A DNA stretch of 64,000 bases from Plotosus lineatus (taxonomy: Eukaryota; Chordata; Actinopteri; Siluriformes; Plotosidae). Shown here in pieces: positions 60,139 through 64,000 of this stretch; within the stretch, counting starts at the first letter, position 1; each line of letters begins with the position of its first letter. The DNA is taken from NCBI GenBank assembly GCA_024760905.1, contig CM045735.1, forward strand, positions 31,713,749 to 31,777,748, in the 5' to 3' direction. The translations under genes were made by a program, and so were the position numbers. The notes beneath the pieces are model-generated. The model ran no database searches. It saw only the letters and a program-made list of their open reading frames with translations, and was not told where the DNA came from.

Positions 60139-61653
60139 CTAGTCCTTCTCAAAAAATTTGCATATTGTGATAAAGGTAATTATTTTCTGTAATGTACTGA
60201 TAAACATTAGACTTTTATATATTTTAGATTCATTACACACAACTGAAGTAGTTCAAGCCTTTTATTGTTTTAATATTGATAATTTTGGCAAAAAAGTAAA
60301 GAAAAACCAAAAATCCTATCTCAAAAAATTAGCATATTTCATCCGACCAAAAAAAAAAAAAAAAAAAAAAAAGTGCTTTTAATACAAAAAAAGTCAACCT
60401 TCAAATAATTATGTTCAGTTCTGCACTCAATACTTGGTCGGGAATCCTTTTGCAGAAATAACTGCTTCAATGCGGCGTGGCGTGGAGGCAATCAGCCTGT
60501 GGCACTGCTGAGGTGTTATGGAGGCCCAGGATGCTTCGATAGCGGCCTTAAGCTCATCCACAGTGTTGGGTCTGGTGTCTCTCAACTTTCTCTTCACAAT
60601 ATCCCACAGATTCTCTATGGGCTTCAGGTCAAGAGAGTTGGCAGGCCAATTGAGCACAGTAATACCATGGTCAGTAAACCATTTAGCAGTGGTTTTGGCA
60701 CTGTGAGCAGGTGCCAGGTCGTGCTGAAAAATGAAATCTTCATCTCCATAAAGCTTTTCAGCAGATGGAAGCATGAAGTGCTCCAAAATCTCCTGATAGC
60801 TAGCTGCATTGACCCTGCCCTTGATAAAACACAGTGGACCAACACCAGCAGCTGATATGACATCCCAGACCATCACTGACTGTGGTTACTTGACACTGGA
60901 CTTCAGGCATTTTGGTATTTCCTTCTCCCCAGTCTTCCTCCAGACTCTGGCACCTTGATTTCATCCGAAAAAAGTACTTTGGACCACTGCTTCTCAGTAG
61001 CCCAGGTCAAGCGCTTCTGCCGCTGTTTCTGGTTCAAAAGTGGCTTGACCTGGGGAATGCGGCACCTGTAGCCCAGTCCACTGCTTCCACATGTCTCCCA
61101 AGGTCTGGAATCGGCCCTTCTCTACAATCTTCCTCAGGGTCCGGTCACCTCTTCTGGTTGTGCAGCTTTTTCTGCCACACTTTTTCCTTCCCACAGACGT
61201 CCCACTGAGGTGCCTTGATACAGCACTCTGGGAACAGCCGATTCACTCAGAGATTTCTTTCTGTCTCTTGCTTGAGGGTGTCAATGATGGCCTTCTGGAC
61301 AGCAGTCAGGTCAGCAGTCTTACCCATGATTGCGGTTTTGAGTAATGAACCAGGCTGGGAGTTTTTAAAAGCCTCAGGAATCTTTTGCAGGTGTTTAGAC
61401 TTAATTGGTTGATTCAGATGATTAGGTTAATAGCTCGTTTAGACTACCTTTTCATGATATGCTAATTTTTTGAGATAGGAATTTTGGGTTTTCATGAGCT
61501 GTATGACAAAATCATCAGTATTAAAACAATGACAGACGTGAAATATTTCAGTTACTGTGCAATAAATCTAAAATATATGAAAGTTTAATTTTTATCAGTA
61601 CATTACAGAAAATGAACTTTATCACAATTTGCTAATTTTTTGAGAAGGACTAG
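60139..61653 (-). mobile_element. Tc1-like element copy D, full-length
   Basis: The left end CTAGTCCTTCTCAAAAAATT and the right end TTTTTTGAGAAGGACTAG are inverted repeats. AC microsatellite lies on both sides. 1515 bp, transposase on the minus strand, broken. Confidence 0.92.
60427..61328 (-). pseudogene. Tc1-like transposase, copy D, broken
   Basis: MGKTADLTAVQKAIIDTLKQ starts near 61328, followed by a small deletion/frameshift. It shares with copy A the exact deletion after WKQWT (GGACTGGGCTACAGG junction). The last 149 codons are open: VWDVISAAGVGPLCFIKG, FQHDLAPAHSAK, NSLDLKPIENLW (Pro to Leu and Asn to Lys beside the catalytic Glu), ending GFPTKY. Confidence 0.92.
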
Positions 61654-61677
61654 TACACACACACACACACACACACC
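61654..61677. repeat. (AC)n microsatellite
   Basis: AC tract directly next to the right end of Tc1 copy D. Confidence 0.95.
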
Positions 61678-62383
61678 AAATGTCACATACATACTGATGC
61701 TACTGTGAATGTAATTTTTATTTTCCTTGTTATTTTGTCGTGATTGTGATGCATCCCCCATTTACACATGACATCCCAGTTTATGAGAGCGTACGTTTTA
61801 CCGGAGTATACAACTCCATCTGTGCAGATAAACTCTGATCAACAAACACATTTAAAAGAGGAGCTAATAACTTGTTGCTGGTCTGACAAACAGAACCAAC
61901 ACCACACCCACTCACGACACCACTGTGTTCACTGAATACCACTGTATTCCCCAATAAGTACCCGTTTAAAGATTTCCCCTTTGATTGCTAGCAGCTAATC
62001 GACCAGCTCTTCACTGAAGTGTATCTAATGAAACAGGAAAATGTTCATCAGATGAGAGAAGGATAAAAGCAGTTATTTTGTGTACAGTTGTGTGGTCCAG
62101 TTCCTAAACAAACAATCCAGCCGGCAAAAGGGCTAAAATGAGATGCACATGGAGGCCCACCATAGAAAAGCACACATCGTGTGTTTCCTGTGGCCTCAAC
62201 TTGGATCCGGGAAGTGGAGGGTCGGCTGCATACGGCTTTCGCAACACCGAATACATCATACAAGTGTGTGTGTGTGCGCGCGCCTGTGCGTTCATGCTGA
62301 CTGCCAACTTTCTGAACGGCATGAACAATTAGTACTTGAAATGACAATTGTCTGGATAAACCGACTATATCCCCTTTCTCTAA

Positions 62384-62384
<1 letters not shown>

Positions 62385-62426
<42 letters not shown>
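62385..62426. repeat. (CA)n microsatellite
   Basis: About 20 CA units. Confidence 0.97.
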
Positions 62427-62427
<1 letters not shown>

Positions 62428-62696
62428 CTACCAGTACAATATACAGTTATTACTGTCCTGTATGTAGAGAAACAAAGTGTACAGTTTGTTTTCAATTACA
62501 TTTCATTTTCAAGTTATTCAGAGTAAACAGAGACGTTTTGGACAAGAGGAAGGATTTTGGACTCAGATAAGGAGACACACACCATTCTTCATTAATCCTG
62601 AGGCACAGGAATCATTCTTTCCCAAACCATGTGAGTCTTGTTATCAGACTGCCTCTTATTCTTTTGCACAGGATGTTGCTGATATGGGAAACAGGA

Positions 62697-62699
<3 letters not shown>

Positions 62700-62752
<53 letters not shown>
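62700..62752. repeat. (GA)n microsatellite
   Basis: About 26 GA units; the ERERER frame across it is an artefact. Confidence 0.97.
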
Positions 62753-62755
<3 letters not shown>

Positions 62756-63008
62756 GGACTGAGTGAACTCCAATCAGATCAGTTTGGGACTAGAAGAGAG
62801 GTCACTTAAGAAAATGATGGGAACCAAGACGACAACACTCCCCTAACACGCACGAAAAGGTCATTCAACAGACCACATGACTTTTGCTGTGTTGCTTATA
62901 GTTTATCTACCAAATCACAGATCATGTGAAGATGCAAACAAAAACCTTACTGCAGGCAGATGCATGTAAACACGGACACTTGCATGCGCACACGTACACA
63001 CGCACTCT

Positions 63009-63028
63009 GGGGGGGGGGGGGGGGGGGG
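63009..63028. repeat. poly-G run
   Basis: Twenty consecutive G, which may be an assembly-sensitive site. Confidence 0.9.
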
Positions 63029-63869
63029 CGTGTGAAACCTTGTGAATGTATCCTCTTGGGGAACACAGGAAGCACTGAGACAATGCAGAGGCTTCACTTG
63101 AGGGCCAAACAACTATGACAAACACAAACAGAGTTATATTAACATGTACGGATTCCACACATACACACAGTGACCTTTTGAACTTGGAAACTAAATGTTA
63201 ATCCCATCAACGAGTTCTGTTTTTTCTCAGTCGGTCGGTATTTCGAGAGCTAAACAGTTTGATCTGTTAGGGTCTCAAGGCTAAGTCATGAGCAGAGCAA
63301 CAACCCAAAATCAAGGGTTTTAATTAACACAGCACACAGTTTCCATAGCAACCATAGAAATCCAAACACATGGCTGAGTGGCTTTAGAACTATTCATTTT
63401 TTTCTCTTTTAAACATCACTACTATATAGGATCAGAATTTTGAGCTATAGGAAGTTTAATCCCGCTGTGTTGGTTTATACATGAGTGCGTGTGTGTGTGT
63501 GCGTTCCATGAGAAGATATTAATAGCGCAGGAAATCCACAGCGATGCAGACCTTCTGCATTTTAGACACTCAGTTTTAGACGGTTGTCATCTGACAGACT
63601 GACTAGTGATGGTGAGGAAATAAAACGAAACAAAACAGACCAACAGATGAATGTGAAAGAAAGACTTTTAAACGTAAGACAGAAATTTGGAAGCCTTTGA
63701 TTTATAGGGCCATTTCCGGTGTTAAACCACATGCTCAGACCTACACAACAGATAAGTGATAGGGGGAGGGGGGGTTAGAAACAGCACCATCTCGAGGTTT
63801 TATATTAAAAAAAAAAAAAAAAAGAAGAAAAAAAGAAAAGAAAAACACCACCCAGGGAGAGATGACTTG

Positions 63870-64000
63870 GAATAATTACTCACTCAATCATTTTCCAAAC
63901 CGCTTGGCCCTTTCAGGATCACAGGGAGGCCATCACCCATCTCAGCTAAGTGAAAGCATGGTACACCCTGAACAGGTCTCCAGACTATTACCGTGCAACA
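63870..64000 (-). mobile_element. SINE-B, 3' part, cut by window end
   Basis: CTCACTCAATCATTTTCCAA, CAGGATCACAGGGAGGCCAT and GGTACACCCTGAACAGGTC: tail and 3' body on the minus strand. The head would lie beyond the window. Confidence 0.75.

Larger units (their letters stand above)
61678..63869. other. intergenic, microsatellites only
   Basis: It contains (CA)n at 62385-62426, (GA)n at 62700-62752, a G run at 63009-63028 and an A-rich run at 63808-63846. No exon or transposon was recognised. Confidence 0.5.

Noticed and set aside
62048..62526. Overlapping ORFs with CVCVCV and THTHTH stretches
   Set aside because: Translations of a CA/TG microsatellite and its flanks.

Overview
This window looks like a vertebrate nuclear genome, almost certainly a ray-finned fish. 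Two host genes are split by spliceosomal introns with GT/AG borders. The rest is a dense, nested population of teleost-type transposable elements: Rex1- and RTE-type LINEs, tRNA-headed SINEs, Tc1-like, Tigger/pogo-like, hAT and Harbinger-like DNA elements, and many AC, TA, GA and poly-A microsatellites. No rRNA, genuine tRNA gene, CRISPR array or prokaryotic gene structure was seen.

Region 1-3500 is upstream repeat DNA: the 3' part of a Rex1-type LINE, hAT and Tigger fragments, SINEs and a hAT MITE. Region 3520-19306 (+) holds a six-exon class A GPCR gene of the QRFP (26RFa/GPR103) receptor family. All exon phases agree and predict a 446-residue receptor. Its introns carry a three-layer nest (SINE, then hAT, then RTE LINE, each layer with its own target-site duplication), several SINEs and a degenerate LINE.

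Region 19307-25250 holds the likely 3' UTR, a Tc1-like remnant, a Harbinger-like element with TTA duplications, and a SINE nested inside another SINE. Region 25250-29015 is poor in repeats and is probably the 3' UTR of the next gene. Region 29016-46519 (-) holds a death receptor of the TNF-receptor superfamily, most like the TRAIL-receptor (TNFRSF10) group: signal peptide, cysteine-rich domains, one membrane span and a C-terminal death domain. Ten exons with matching phases predict about 422 residues. Its introns hold Tc1-like copies, SINEs and a LINE fragment. Region 46520-64000 is intergenic: Tigger and hAT MITEs, a fold-back element, Tc1-like copies and simple repeats.

The two host genes have no evident functional link. 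One is a neuropeptide receptor and the other an apoptosis receptor, and their 3' ends face each other. The most interesting signal is in the SINEs. One tRNA-headed family (SINE-A here) ends in a bipartite tail matching both the 5' and 3' ends of the RTE LINE in this window. A second form has the same head and body but ends in the L2-type tail of an unrelated SINE (SINE-B). Two of the three such chimeras have their own target-site duplications, so tail swapping appears to have produced mobile elements. Family names follow recognition of sequence patterns; no database search was run.
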